DNA of 64,000 nt. Source: Bacteroidales bacterium (lineage in GTDB: Bacteria; Bacteroidota; Bacteroidia; Bacteroidales; UBA932). The translations under genes were made by a program, and so were the position numbers. This document shows positions 15,019 to 24,684 of the stretch, piece after piece. The notes beneath the pieces were generated by a model. The model saw only the letters and a list, made by a program, of their open reading frames with translations, was not told where the DNA came from and did not search any database. How positions within the stretch are numbered: position 1 is the first letter of the stretch; each line of letters begins with the position of its first letter. Where the stretch lies: positions 1-64,000 of the forward strand of contig JAKSKK010000006.1 in NCBI GenBank assembly GCA_024401745.1, given 5' to 3'.

Positions 15019-18000
15019 CTAGATTATTTCGTTCAGCAGATCGATCTTGCCGTCGTCGATGAGCTTCAGGATGAGCTCTCCGAAGAGGGTGTTCTGCCAT
15101 GCGAACCACTCGCGGGTGAAGTGTGCGGGGTTGTCGATGTGGAATGACTCATGCATGAATCCGCAGCCTGCGTCGGTGGTCATCAGGGCTATGATGCAGT
15201 CCTGGATCTCCTTGTCGTCCTGAGAGGTGAATGCGCGCATCATGTAGCTCATGGGCCATACATAGTCGTTGCCGATGTGCGGGCCTCCTATTCCGTTGCC
15301 TGCGGCACCCTTGAAGTGGTAGGGGTTGCTGTCGCTGAGTACGAACCTGCGGGTGTTCTGGTAGATGGGATCGTTGATGTCAACGTCGCCGAGGTAAGCC
15401 ATGGCAAGCAGTGAAGGAACGTTGGCGTCGTCCATCAGGAGACGGTTGCCGAAGCCATCGACCTCGTATGCGTAGATCTTTCCGAATTCGGGGGTGTCCA
15501 CTATTGCGTATTCCTTGAGCGCGGCCTCGACTTCGTCGGCAAGGTTACGGCAGTCAGCGGCCATGTCAGCCTTTGAATTCACGGTCTCAAGAATCTCGGC
15601 AGCCTTGCGCAAGCTGGTGACTGCGAAGAAGTTGGAGGGAACGAGGAAGTCGAATACGGTGGCGTCGTCAGAGGGGCGGAAAGACGATACGATCAGGCCC
15701 ACGGGATTGACGGGGTTGCCGTAGCCGAGGTTGCTCTTCATGTCATACTGGGCGTCACATACGCGGGTGAACCAGTAAGGTCCGCGGTTCTCCTTGCGCT
15801 GCTGCTCATGCAGGGTCTGGAGCACCTTCTGCATGGCCTCGATCCAGGTTGCGTCGAATACGGATGCGTCACCTGTCTTCTTCCAATATGCGTATGCCAG
15901 GCGGATAGGGTAGCACTCTGAGTCAATCTCCCACTTGCGTTCGTGGAGCTCGGGCTTCATGATGGTGTTGTCGTCCATCCAGCCTGTGCCGGTGGGGCCG
16001 ATGTTGAATGCATTGGCGTACGGGTCTATGCAGAGGCACTTGAACTGGCGGCGGATCGTGCCGGCCAGCATTGCGCGTACCTGAGGGTCGTCTGAGAGGC
16101 GCAGGTAGGGCCATACCTGTGCGCCGCTGTCACGCAGCCACATGGCGTGGATGTCGCCGGTATAGACGAAGGTGTCGGGGTTGCCTGTGCCGTCGTCCTC
16201 AGTGAAGTGCACTGTGGTGTCGAGGGTGTTGGGGAAGCAGTTGCCGAACATCCAGGCGAGCCTGGGGTTGGTCAGCTGAGCCTGCACGTCGGCGATGGTC
16301 TGCTCGATGGCGGGGCTGGTGAAGAGGCGGTCCTGCTCTGCGGGGCGCTGGCATACGTACTCGGCGGGTTCCTCTGCGCAGTACCAGGTCTTCTTCTCAT
16401 TGCCCATCACGAAAGTGAGCACGCCGCCTGCCATGATGTCCTCGTAGCTGATGTATCCCTTGGTGTAGGGCCTTCCGTTGAGGTATACGCGCTGTATGTA
16501 GATGTTCTCGTCAGAGTTGTTCTCAGCCTTGACGGTGAATGACTTGCCTTCGGGCAGGGCGATGGTCGCGCTGTCGAAGATGGGTGAACCGAACCAGTAG
16601 CGGCCGCCAGCGGGCTCGATCTGGTAGAAGCCGAGGCTTGAGAGTATGTACCATGCGCTCATCTGTCCGGCGTCTTCGTTTCCGCTGAGGCCGTCAGGTG
16701 CTGCGAAGTACATTTCCTTGAGCACGCGACGTACGAGCTCGGCGGTCTTCCAGGGCTGTCCGGCGTAGTCATACATATAAAGGATGTGATGGCTGGGCTC
16801 GTTGCCGTGGGCGTACTGTCCGATGAGGCCGCTGATGTCGGGAGATGCGTTCTCGCCCTCGACCTCAGAGCTTACGAGGAAGAGAGAGTCGAGCTTCTGC
16901 ACAAGTGCCTCGCGGCCGCTGAAGTGACGGTCTATGTTGTTGTGTGTGTGATGCTTATATTCCTTGAAGCACTCTGCCAGACCATCGAAGTCGTGGGGTA
17001 CGAGCCAAGTGTACTGCCATGCGTTGCCCTCGGTGTAGTCGTCGGCGCGGTGGTTCGAATGGAAGGGACTGAAGGGCTCGTTGAACCTGCCCTTGCTGGT
17101 CACGCCGCGCATGAATCCTGTCTCGGGATCGAAGTGCTTCTTATATGACTTGCTGCGCTCGAGGAAGTACTCGTAGTCCTCCTGGTGGCCGAGCTTGAGG
17201 GCTGCCTGTGCGAGTGCCCAGTCGGCAACGGCGTATTCCATCTCGTATGCGACTGACTCGTTGAAGAGGTCGCAGGGGATGTAGCCGTACTTCATGCGGA
17301 GGTCCTGGCCACGGTCGGGCCTGAGTGCTGAGACCTTCATTGCCTCGTATGCGCGTTCGACGTCGAAGCCGTCGAAGCCCTTGAGTATGGCGTCTGCCAC
17401 AACGGGGATGCCGGGGTTGCCGACCATGCAGTTCGTCTCACATCCGTGGAGGTGCCATACGGGCAGCTTGCCCTGCTTGTCGTAGATGTCGATGAAGGTG
17501 CCCATGATGTCGTTCTCCTTCTCGGGATGGAGGATTGAGAAGAGAGGCATCGCGGCTCTGTAAGTGTCCCACAATGAGAATGTTGTGTATCTGTTTGGCT
17601 GGCCGCAGTCGCTGAACAGGGCGGGTGCGATCATGGTATGGTAGAGCGCTGTGTAGAAGATGGTCCTGGTATCCTTGTCGGCCGTTTCTACATGCACTTT
17701 CGCGAGCTCTTTCTCCCATGCCTCGTCAGCTGCCTTGCAGGTGCCTTCGAAGTCCCATCCGGGCATCTCCTCGGCAAGGTTTGCAAGCGCTGCCTCGGTG
17801 CTGGTGGGGGAGAGCGCGACCTTCACGAGAACCTGTCCGCCCTCGTGAAAACTGAACTTCCAGAATCCGTCGGCTGCTGCCTCAGATGCGCTGAACTCCT
17901 TTGAGAACTCGGCTGCGAAGTAGAGCTTCTGGTCATCGGCCCAGCCTTTTGAGAAACGGTGGCCGGTGAGGTGGCTGCCGTCGGTTATCGTGATGTCACC

Positions 18001-18543
18001 GTCGGTGAGCTCGTCCCAGCATCCGCCGTTCTGAAGGTTCAGGACGATGGCGGGGGAGTCTGCGCTTTCAGGGAAGGTGAACCGTGACAGACCCACGCGG
18101 GCGGTAGCCGTCATCTCGCAGAGGATGCCGCTGCCTTCCAGAGGAACGCTGTAATATCCGGGCACGCTCTTCTCCTGAGAACGGTCGGCGCTGCCTGCTA
18201 TGCCCTCGCGGGAATAGCTGTAGGCGCTTCCTGTGACGGGCATGAGGGTGACGTCGAAGAGGTCGCCTATGCCGGTGCCGCTGAGGTGGGTGTGGGAGAA
18301 TCCCACGACGCTGTTGTCGCTCTCATGGTAGCCGGAGCACCAGTCCCAGCTGGTGGGTATGCTGGTGGGGCCGAGCTGTACCATTCCGAAAGGCACGCTT
18401 GCGCCCACGAAGACGTGTCCGTGGCCGCCCGTACCTATGGAGGTGTCGACGTAATTCGTTAACTTCTCGGGAGTTGCATTGTTGCAGGCCACTGTGCATA
18501 AAAGAATGGCGGCCAGCAGGATCGATGTCAGTTTGCGTAGCAT
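15019..18543 (-). CDS. GH92-GH125 fusion: two alpha-mannosidases in one lipoprotein
   Basis: 1174 residues, with a lipoprotein signal and Cys20. Residues about 28-730 are GH92, a calcium-dependent inverting exo-alpha-mannosidase (mostly alpha-1,2/1,3). Visible motifs are 'HTHLSGTG', 'GNEPSHH' with acid candidate Glu582, and 'GNEDAGQMSAWY'. Residues about 735-1174 are GH125 (exo-alpha-1,6-mannosidase): 'MWLRDSGAQVWPYL', 'IDPYANAFN', 'EIDSECYPIRLAY' and 'FHIDNPAHFTREWFAW'. Each half is full length compared with stand-alone enzymes. One protein could therefore strip alpha-1,2/1,3 branches and then the exposed alpha-1,6 backbone of N-glycans or yeast mannan. It is divergent from a SusC/SusD pair and is ended by a strong terminator. 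Confidence 0.92.
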   Translation of the reverse strand: MLRKLTSILLAAILLCTVACNNATPEKLTNYVDTSIGTGGHGHVFVGASVPFGMVQLGPTSIPTSWDWCSGYHESDNSVVGFSHTHLSGTGIGDLFDVTLMPVTGSAYSYSREGIAGSADRSQEKSVPGYYSVPLEGSGILCEMTATARVGLSRFTFPESADSPAIVLNLQNGGCWDELTDGDITITDGSHLTGHRFSKGWADDQKLYFAAEFSKEFSASEAAADGFWKFSFHEGGQVLVKVALSPTSTEAALANLAEEMPGWDFEGTCKAADEAWEKELAKVHVETADKDTRTIFYTALYHTMIAPALFSDCGQPNRYTTFSLWDTYRAAMPLFSILHPEKENDIMGTFIDIYDKQGKLPVWHLHGCETNCMVGNPGIPVVADAILKGFDGFDVERAYEAMKVSALRPDRGQDLRMKYGYIPCDLFNESVAYEMEYAVADWALAQAALKLGHQEDYEYFLERSKSYKKHFDPETGFMRGVTSKGRFNEPFSPFHSNHRADDYTEGNAWQYTWLVPHDFDGLAECFKEYKHHTHNNIDRHFSGREALVQKLDSLFLVSSEVEGENASPDISGLIGQYAHGNEPSHHILYMYDYAGQPWKTAELVRRVLKEMYFAAPDGLSGNEDAGQMSAWYILSSLGFYQIEPAGGRYWFGSPIFDSATIALPEGKSFTVKAENNSDENIYIQRVYLNGRPYTKGYISYEDIMAGGVLTFVMGNEKKTWYCAEEPAEYVCQRPAEQDRLFTSPAIEQTIADVQAQLTNPRLAWMFGNCFPNTLDTTVHFTEDDGTGNPDTFVYTGDIHAMWLRDSGAQVWPYLRLSDDPQVRAMLAGTIRRQFKCLCIDPYANAFNIGPTGTGWMDDNTIMKPELHERKWEIDSECYPIRLAYAYWKKTGDASVFDATWIEAMQKVLQTLHEQQRKENRGPYWFTRVCDAQYDMKSNLGYGNPVNPVGLIVSSFRPSDDATVFDFLVPSNFFAVTSLRKAAEILETVNSKADMAADCRNLADEVEAALKEYAIVDTPEFGKIYAYEVDGFGNRLLMDDANVPSLLAMAYLGDVDINDPIYQNTRRFVLSDSNPYHFKGAAGNGIGGPHIGNDYVWPMSYMMRAFTSQDDKEIQDCIIALMTTDAGCGFMHESFHIDNPAHFTREWFAWQNTLFGELILKLIDDGKIDLLNEII

Positions 18544-18568
18544 GGTCGGGATTTGATAAAATTGTATG

Positions 18569-18576
18569 CAAAAATA
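18569..18576 (-). promoter_or_regulatory. Candidate -7 box for the GH92-GH125 gene
   Basis: TATTTTTG on the minus strand matches TAnnTTTG and ends 25 bp before the ATG at 18543. No -33 element was recognised. Confidence 0.4.
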
Positions 18577-18609
18577 ATCAAAAAACCGTTCTGAGGTCGA
18601 AAATTATAT

Positions 18610-18617
18610 TATATTTG
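18610..18617 (+). promoter_or_regulatory. Candidate -7 box for the SusC/SusD pair
   Basis: TATATTTG matches TAnnTTTG. It leaves an A/T-rich leader of about 70 nt before the SusC ATG at 18689, within which TGTAAA and TTTACA could pair as a small hairpin. Confidence 0.5.
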
Positions 18618-18688
18618 TACGATTATTTGTAAATATGTTTTTTACATACTAACCCAATTTTTAATTTTTAATCTTAATTAACTAACTT

Positions 18689-21600
18689 ATGAGATTTTCA
18701 AAAGCTCTTCGCTGTCTCTTTGTTGCTGCAGCAATGCTCGCTTCTTCAGTGGCATTCGCACAGAATCTGACAGTGAAAGGTTGCGTCAAGGACTCAGAAG
18801 GTGCACCCCTGCCGGGAGCTACAGTTTATGTACCTGGCACCACCACCGGAACAGTCACCGATGCATCCGGTAATTTCTCCATTCAGGTTAAGGCCAACAC
18901 TGATCTCGAGGTCGCATTCCTTGGCTTCGAATCACAGATCATCAAGGTTGGCGCTACTGCTCCTGCTTTCCAGGAGGTGATTCTTTCCGACTCAGAGCAG
19001 CTGAAAGAGGTCGTTGTGACCGCTCTCGGTGTTGCACGCGAGAAGAAGACCCTCGGTTATGCAATCCAGGATGTCAAGGGTGACGCCATCCTCGACGCTC
19101 ACGAGACCAACATCGCAAATGCCCTCACAGGTAAGATTGCCGGTGTGAACATCGTACGTTCTTCAAACGGTCCTGGTGCATCTTCCAAGATCATCCTTCG
19201 TGGTAACAACTCTCTTACCGGTCTGAACCAGCCCCTCATCGTAGTCGACGGTGTTCCTATGGATAACTTCATCGGTGCATCAAACAACGACTTCTGGAAC
19301 CCTTCAGCTGATATGGGTAACGGCCTCCAGGATATCAACCCTGAGGACGTTGAGTCCATGACAGTCCTCAAGGGCCCCTCTGCAGCCGCTCTCTACGGTT
19401 CACGTGCAGGTAACGGTGTCATCCTCATCACCACCAAGAAGGGCCGTGAGAATCCTGGCCTCGGTATCACCATCAACGGTACAGTTGCCCTCACAACCGA
19501 GTTCACCCGTCCTATGATGCAGTCAAAGTATGGTCAGGGCGACCTTGGTGTATTTGACAACACCTCATACCTCAGCTGGGGTCCTGAGATCACTGGTCAG
19601 GACATAGCAAAATGGGATGGTACGCCTTCAACCATGGCTGCTTATGACAATGTTAATGGATTCTTCGGAACAGGTGTTACCGATACAGAGAACGTTACAT
19701 TCCAGCAGCAGTACGGCAAGACCGGTATCTACGCTTCATATACTCACATGAATGATGTAAGCCAGGTTCCCGGCGCTACCCTCGGACGTAACAACTTCAT
19801 GCTCCGTGGTACCTCTGACTTCGGCAAGAACGACAAGTGGCACTTCGACGGAAAGGTTCAGTTCATCCGTACCCAGGCCAACAACCGTCCTATCTCTGGT
19901 GCTAACGTGAACGCCAACTACATGCTTAAGATGTACACCACTCCCGTTTCAGTCGACATCCGCGACTTCAAGGATGCCGTTGATGCCAACGGTGAGATGT
20001 TCTATTTCGGTCCTACAGGCAAGACCGGTTCCAACCCTTGGTGGTATGCCAAGTACAGCACCAACCAGGACGTACGTAACCGTTTCCTCATGAACGCATC
20101 ACTCAAGTATGACTTCACAGAGTGGTTGGACGCTGAGATCCGCGCAGGTTCCGATATGTACTTCACAGAGACTGAGAGCAAGTACTTCTCCGGCAACAAC
20201 ATCGCCGGCAGCAAGACTGGTTCATACAGCATGGGTGAGAGCCGTTTCTATGAGAACAACTTCTCATTCCTCGTAAAGGCACACCAGGATCACCTCTTCG
20301 GTGACTTCGGCGGCATGGTAAGCCTCGGTGGTAACCTCATGGACCGCGAGAACCGTGGCATGTCAGGTTCACAGAGCGAGCTCCTCGTTCCCGACGTATT
20401 CGACCTCAACAACGCAAAGAGCAACAAGCCTTCAGTATCTGAGAGCTACTCACATCGCAAGATGAACTCTCTCTACGGACAGCTCCAGCTCAACTACGGT
20501 GGTTGGATCTTCCTCGACGCTACTCTCCGTAACGACTGGACTTCAACCCTTAGCAAGGCCAACCGTTCATACCTCTACCCTTCAGTATCACTTTCATGGG
20601 TGATCAGCGACATGGTTGAGAAGTACGGTTCAATGCCCGCATGGTTCTCATACGCAAAGGTTCGCGCTTCTTACGCTGAGGTAGGTAACGATATGGATCC
20701 TTATCAGCTGTACAACGTTTACACAATGGGTACCGATCCTACCGGCAAGCCGACCCTCAACTCAGGCAGCACCCTGTTCGACGAGAACGTGAAGAACGAG
20801 CTCATCCGCAACTACGAGGTCGGTGCCGACATCCGCTTCTTCGACAACAGACTCGGTCTTGACTTCGCTTGGTACAAGATGAACGCTACCAACCAGCTCA
20901 TCAACCTCCCTATCTCTTCTGTTGCTTACTCAAGCAAGAAGATCAACGCCGGTAACATCCAGAACCAGGGCTTCGAGGTTGTCCTCAACGCTGTTCCTGT
21001 AAAGCAGAACAACTTCCAGTGGAACACCAACGTCAACTTCTCTACCAACACCAACAAGATCCTTGCTCTCGCTGACGGCGTATCTGAGTACAGCCTCGGT
21101 GGATATGACAAGCTCAAGATCGTTGCAAAGGTCGGTGGCGAGTATGGTGATATCTATGGTACCAAGTACACCCGCGTAGAAGACGAGAACAGCCCTTACT
21201 ACGGCAAGCTCATCCTCAACGGTGACGGTCTTCCTACATCAGACGGTTCAAGCCAGTATCTTGGCAACCAGAACGCCAAGTGCATGCTCGGTTGGAACAA
21301 CAACTTCAGCTACAAGAACTTCTCTGCAGCATTCCAGATCGATGCACGCATCGGTGGCAAGATGTTCTCAGGTACCCTCATGTCAATGGAGGCAGCCGGT
21401 ACAGGCGCATGGACAGTCGAGGGACGCGACAAGATGCTCGTTGACGGTGTTGTAAAGGATGGCGACAGCTACAAGGCCAACACCACCGAGACCACAGCAC
21501 AGAAGTACTGGCGTCAGGTCAGCGGCGAGGCTGGTTCTAACCTCGGTATCTGCGAGGAGAACCTCTACGACGCTACCAACGTCCGTCTGCGTAACATCTC

Positions 21601-21820
21601 TATCTCTTACAGCATTCCTAAGAAGTATCTTGCACAGACCAATATCCTTCAGTCAGTCAAGTTCGGTTTCTCTTGCACCAACGTCTTCATGATCTACAGC
21701 GCAATGAGAGGTCTTGACCCTGAGTCAATCTTTGCAACTTCTACCAATGCTACAGGCTTCGAGTATGGTGCTGCACCTACATCACGTTGCTATGTATTCA
21801 ACATTTCACTCGGATTCTAA
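18689..21820 (+). CDS. SusC/RagA-type TonB-dependent outer-membrane transporter
   Basis: 1043 residues. The signal peptide ends at SSVAFA-Q. A carboxypeptidase-regulatory-like domain (about 25-100: 'LTVKGCVKDSEGAPLPGATV') leads to a plug (about 108-235) with the SusC signature 'VVDGVPMDN', 'MTVLKGPSAAALYGSRAGNGVILITT', and then a 22-strand barrel to the terminal Phe. It imports oligosaccharides in a TonB-dependent manner together with the SusD lipoprotein 12 bp downstream. No STN domain is present, so direct anti-sigma signalling is unlikely. Codon use is unusually biased (CGT for Arg, AAC, GGT), which suggests strong expression. The divergent GH92-GH125 gene and downstream glycosidases point to mannose-containing glycans. 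Confidence 0.96.
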   Translation: MRFSKALRCLFVAAAMLASSVAFAQNLTVKGCVKDSEGAPLPGATVYVPGTTTGTVTDASGNFSIQVKANTDLEVAFLGFESQIIKVGATAPAFQEVILSDSEQLKEVVVTALGVAREKKTLGYAIQDVKGDAILDAHETNIANALTGKIAGVNIVRSSNGPGASSKIILRGNNSLTGLNQPLIVVDGVPMDNFIGASNNDFWNPSADMGNGLQDINPEDVESMTVLKGPSAAALYGSRAGNGVILITTKKGRENPGLGITINGTVALTTEFTRPMMQSKYGQGDLGVFDNTSYLSWGPEITGQDIAKWDGTPSTMAAYDNVNGFFGTGVTDTENVTFQQQYGKTGIYASYTHMNDVSQVPGATLGRNNFMLRGTSDFGKNDKWHFDGKVQFIRTQANNRPISGANVNANYMLKMYTTPVSVDIRDFKDAVDANGEMFYFGPTGKTGSNPWWYAKYSTNQDVRNRFLMNASLKYDFTEWLDAEIRAGSDMYFTETESKYFSGNNIAGSKTGSYSMGESRFYENNFSFLVKAHQDHLFGDFGGMVSLGGNLMDRENRGMSGSQSELLVPDVFDLNNAKSNKPSVSESYSHRKMNSLYGQLQLNYGGWIFLDATLRNDWTSTLSKANRSYLYPSVSLSWVISDMVEKYGSMPAWFSYAKVRASYAEVGNDMDPYQLYNVYTMGTDPTGKPTLNSGSTLFDENVKNELIRNYEVGADIRFFDNRLGLDFAWYKMNATNQLINLPISSVAYSSKKINAGNIQNQGFEVVLNAVPVKQNNFQWNTNVNFSTNTNKILALADGVSEYSLGGYDKLKIVAKVGGEYGDIYGTKYTRVEDENSPYYGKLILNGDGLPTSDGSSQYLGNQNAKCMLGWNNNFSYKNFSAAFQIDARIGGKMFSGTLMSMEAAGTGAWTVEGRDKMLVDGVVKDGDSYKANTTETTAQKYWRQVSGEAGSNLGICEENLYDATNVRLRNISISYSIPKKYLAQTNILQSVKFGFSCTNVFMIYSAMRGLDPESIFATSTNATGFEYGAAPTSRCYVFNISLGF

Positions 21821-21832
21821 AATAGCGCGAAT

Positions 21833-23947
21833 ATGAAACTCAATAAAATTTTTGCATTTGTTCTCGGAGCAGTCGCTCTTGTTTCTTGCGCTGACTTTGA
21901 AGAAATCAATCACAACCCCAAGGCTGTGAACGCTGCTGATGCAAAGCCTTACTGGGCTCTCAACAAGTCCATCATCGCTGACCAGCAGAACCCTAACGAC
22001 GCAGAGCGTGTATTCGTCCTCTATTGGGCCGACATCGCACGCCAGGATGGTGAGAGCGGAGCAGGCGGCCGTTGCGTAGGCCGTTCAAACGACGAGTGGG
22101 CAGGTTGTCTCTACAACCTTACCAAGAACTGCGTCACATCTGCAAACAACGCCATCAACCTTGTTGATGCACAGCTTCCCGAGCTTTCAGGCCACGAGGC
22201 AGCATTCTTCCCCAATGTCAAGTCTGCAGCACGTATCTGGCGTGTATACCTCATGACTGAGTTCGTTGACTCATTCGGTTCATTCACCACTGACTTCGAG
22301 GCTACCACTCCTGTTTACCAGAGCGTACAGGATTGCTACAAGTTCATGTTCCAGGAGCTTTCAGAGGCTATTGCTGACATGACAGACGAGGCTGCTTCTT
22401 CAGATATGGAGAAGAACGGAGATCCCGCTTACCAGTTCGATCCCATCAAGTGGAAGAATTTCGGTATCTCTATGTGGATGCGTATCGCTATGCGTCTCTC
22501 AGAGGTTGACGAGGCTACCGCTAAGGCAGAGTTCGCAAAAGCTGCTGCTGCCGGCACCGGTATCATCACCACCGACGGTACTTTCCGCATCAAGGAGAGC
22601 ACAGGTTGGGATGACCTTTCAGGCGTAATGAGCCGTACATGGGACTGGCAGGAAGTTTCTGCCACCTTCGCTAACCTTACCACTAATTTTGGTGGAGCCA
22701 AGGCTGAAGATGTTCTCAAGGACGCAGACCATCGTTTCTATCCTGCATCTCCTGACGTTGCATCTGTTTACGGGCCTTATATCAAGGATGCTAGCAAGTA
22801 TCTTGGCGTCAAGCTCGTAGGTAATGTTTTCGTTAACGATAATCCTGAGAAAGATGGAGAAGAAACAGAGGTTGTAAATCTTTATGAGGAGTACACAGAT
22901 AACCCGACCAACGGCTATTTCTTTGACGGTATTCCTTCATATATCGATCCTCGCGCTCTTGCTTACTTCACTCTTCCTGGTGACTACGACAACCGTAAAG
23001 AGACAGGATATACCAACTTCCCCAGTTCGAAGAACTTGCTTAAAACTGTTGAGGCAGGTAAGATCATCGTTCCTCTTTGCAATTCCTATTACAGCACCAA
23101 GGGCGCAGATGGCAAGCCTGTATACCATTTCGCTGATGACTACATGATTGACGCAACATTCGCATGGAATGGTCTTCAGTGCGGTTTCGGTTATGATGAA
23201 AAGGCTTCATTCAATGGGCTCATCAATGGAGATCCCATGTACAATTCCTCTGCTTATGGTATAACCTATGCACCTCTTCAGGAAAGGTATCGTAACGGTT
23301 CGGAGTACCGCGTATTCTTTGGCCCTTGGGAGACTTACTTCCTTATGGCTGAGGCTGCAGTCCGTGGATGGATCTCTGCAGATGCAGAGGCTGCATACAA
23401 CAACGGTATCAAGGCCAGCTTCGACTACCTTGGCATGTCTTCACTTGCTGATGCTTACATCAACAGCGAAAACTACAACCGTGTAGGTACTTCAGTCAAG
23501 TTCTCTCATACTGCAGAGCCTGCTGATTACGAAACAGAGGCGTTTAATCCTGTCACCGGTGCTGTGGAGAAAGTTACATACAAGTATCCTGTTGCAAGCA
23601 AGACTCTCTACGGAAAGGCCCTCAACGACAAGCTCGCAAAGATCATCACCCAGAAGTACATCGCCAACACTCCTTGGCTGCCTCTCGAGACCTGGTCAGA
23701 CCACCGTCGTCTCGGCCTTCCTTTCTGGGAGATTCCTGTAAGCTCTACCGAGTACTCATTCCTCGATGGTTGGACAAAGGATTCTTACAAGAACGGCCAG
23801 AAGGCAGGTTACTACCCTGGACGTATGAACTATCCTGCTAAGTTCAACAACGCATCTCCTGAGGAGTACAAGCACGCCCTTGAGCTCATGGGCATGGCTG
23901 ACGGCAACGAGAAGACCTGCGTTCCTCTCTGGTGGGCAAAGAAGTAA
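21833..23947 (+). CDS. SusD/RagB-like surface glycan-binding lipoprotein (SusD-like_2 type)
   Basis: 704 residues. The lipoprotein signal has Cys20 (MKLNKIFAFVLGAVALVSC), followed by ADFEE, an acidic stretch typical of surface-exported lipoproteins. The N-terminal 'INHNPKAVNAADAKPYWAL' and helical TPR-like body resemble the SusD-like_2 branch; the C-terminal 'PLETWSDHRRLGLPFW' and 'RMNYPAKFNNASPEEY' are its usual closing motifs. At 704 residues it is longer than most (about 500-600), with an insert in the 330-460 region. It forms a lid on the SusC barrel and captures oligosaccharides. Codon bias matches its SusC partner. A perfect-stem terminator follows. Confidence 0.93.
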   Translation: MKLNKIFAFVLGAVALVSCADFEEINHNPKAVNAADAKPYWALNKSIIADQQNPNDAERVFVLYWADIARQDGESGAGGRCVGRSNDEWAGCLYNLTKNCVTSANNAINLVDAQLPELSGHEAAFFPNVKSAARIWRVYLMTEFVDSFGSFTTDFEATTPVYQSVQDCYKFMFQELSEAIADMTDEAASSDMEKNGDPAYQFDPIKWKNFGISMWMRIAMRLSEVDEATAKAEFAKAAAAGTGIITTDGTFRIKESTGWDDLSGVMSRTWDWQEVSATFANLTTNFGGAKAEDVLKDADHRFYPASPDVASVYGPYIKDASKYLGVKLVGNVFVNDNPEKDGEETEVVNLYEEYTDNPTNGYFFDGIPSYIDPRALAYFTLPGDYDNRKETGYTNFPSSKNLLKTVEAGKIIVPLCNSYYSTKGADGKPVYHFADDYMIDATFAWNGLQCGFGYDEKASFNGLINGDPMYNSSAYGITYAPLQERYRNGSEYRVFFGPWETYFLMAEAAVRGWISADAEAAYNNGIKASFDYLGMSSLADAYINSENYNRVGTSVKFSHTAEPADYETEAFNPVTGAVEKVTYKYPVASKTLYGKALNDKLAKIITQKYIANTPWLPLETWSDHRRLGLPFWEIPVSSTEYSFLDGWTKDSYKNGQKAGYYPGRMNYPAKFNNASPEEYKHALELMGMADGNEKTCVPLWWAKK

Positions 23948-23967
23948 TCAATTCTTCTGCATAAACG

Positions 23968-23999
23968 AAAGGGTGAATCTCCGGATTCACCCTTTTTTT
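23968..23999 (+). terminator. Strong Rho-independent terminator after SusC/SusD
   Basis: Twelve-nt perfectly paired arms (23968-23979, 23984-23995) with a TCCG tetraloop, followed by a T-run. It separates the SusCD transcript from the downstream glycosidase operon. Confidence 0.92.
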
Positions 24000-24000
24000 A

Positions 24001-24008
24001 TATATTTG
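24001..24008 (+). promoter_or_regulatory. Candidate -7 box of the nine-gene glycosidase operon
   Basis: TATATTTG directly follows the SusD terminator and ends 19 bp before the ATG at 24028. It would let the operon be transcribed separately from SusCD. Confidence 0.5.
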
Positions 24009-24027
24009 TATTATATTTAGAGGTAAT

Positions 24028-24684
24028 ATGGCCAGAAAATATATTCTTCTTATCCTTTGTCTGTCATTCTCCTTCGCGGCCCTTGCGCAGGACCAGATTT
24101 TCCTGTTCGACAACTTCACCCGCGGCATGTTCTACATGAAAGGGAACGTGAAGACCAGGGCAGATTTCAACATCGACGCAAAAGGGCAGAGAATATATTA
24201 TGTCCTGAACGGCCAGACCATGGAAATGACCAATCTCGACCAGATTGCACGGATTTCCGTCGACGGTCGGGAGTTCGTCATGAGGGGAGATGCAATATGC
24301 GAGAAGCTTGCCACAGACTACGGCACGGTGCTCATCAACTGGCGCCTTCGCGAGTCGTACGTGGGCCGTGTGGGTGCCATGGGCCTCACCACCCAGGCCA
24401 AGGTCGACGTTGTGGAGATCCCCGGCCTGAATTCCGAGTATTCCCTCAACAACATGGGCAAGTACGAAGACGTGACCCAGGTGTGGGACCGCAAGAACGA
24501 GAACGTGTACTACGTCCAGACCAATGGCAAGGAATACATAGTCCGCAATCCCAAGGACTTGTACAAGGCCTTTCCGAAGAGGAAGTCTGAGATAAAGAAC
24601 TTCATACTGACAAACAACATCAGCATGGAGACCTCCAACGAGGCCCTCAGGCTGTTGGACTTCGTATTCAAGAATCATGAATAA
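24028..24684 (+). CDS. Secreted protein of unknown function, first gene of the glycosidase operon
   Basis: 218 residues with a cleavable signal peptide (MARKYILLILCLSFSFAALAQ). I do not recognise a named family. The mature part is mixed alpha/beta with 'KGNVKTRADFNIDAKGQRIYYVLNG' and 'TNLDQIARISVDGREFVMRG', and a basic C-terminal helix region ('YKAFPKRKSEIKNFI'). No catalytic motif is evident. It overlaps the next gene by 8 bp. The tight coupling with a PD40-propeller protein and a DUF6057 membrane protein suggests that the three form one envelope complex. Confidence 0.75.
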   Translation: MARKYILLILCLSFSFAALAQDQIFLFDNFTRGMFYMKGNVKTRADFNIDAKGQRIYYVLNGQTMEMTNLDQIARISVDGREFVMRGDAICEKLATDYGTVLINWRLRESYVGRVGAMGLTTQAKVDVVEIPGLNSEYSLNNMGKYEDVTQVWDRKNENVYYVQTNGKEYIVRNPKDLYKAFPKRKSEIKNFILTNNISMETSNEALRLLDFVFKNHE

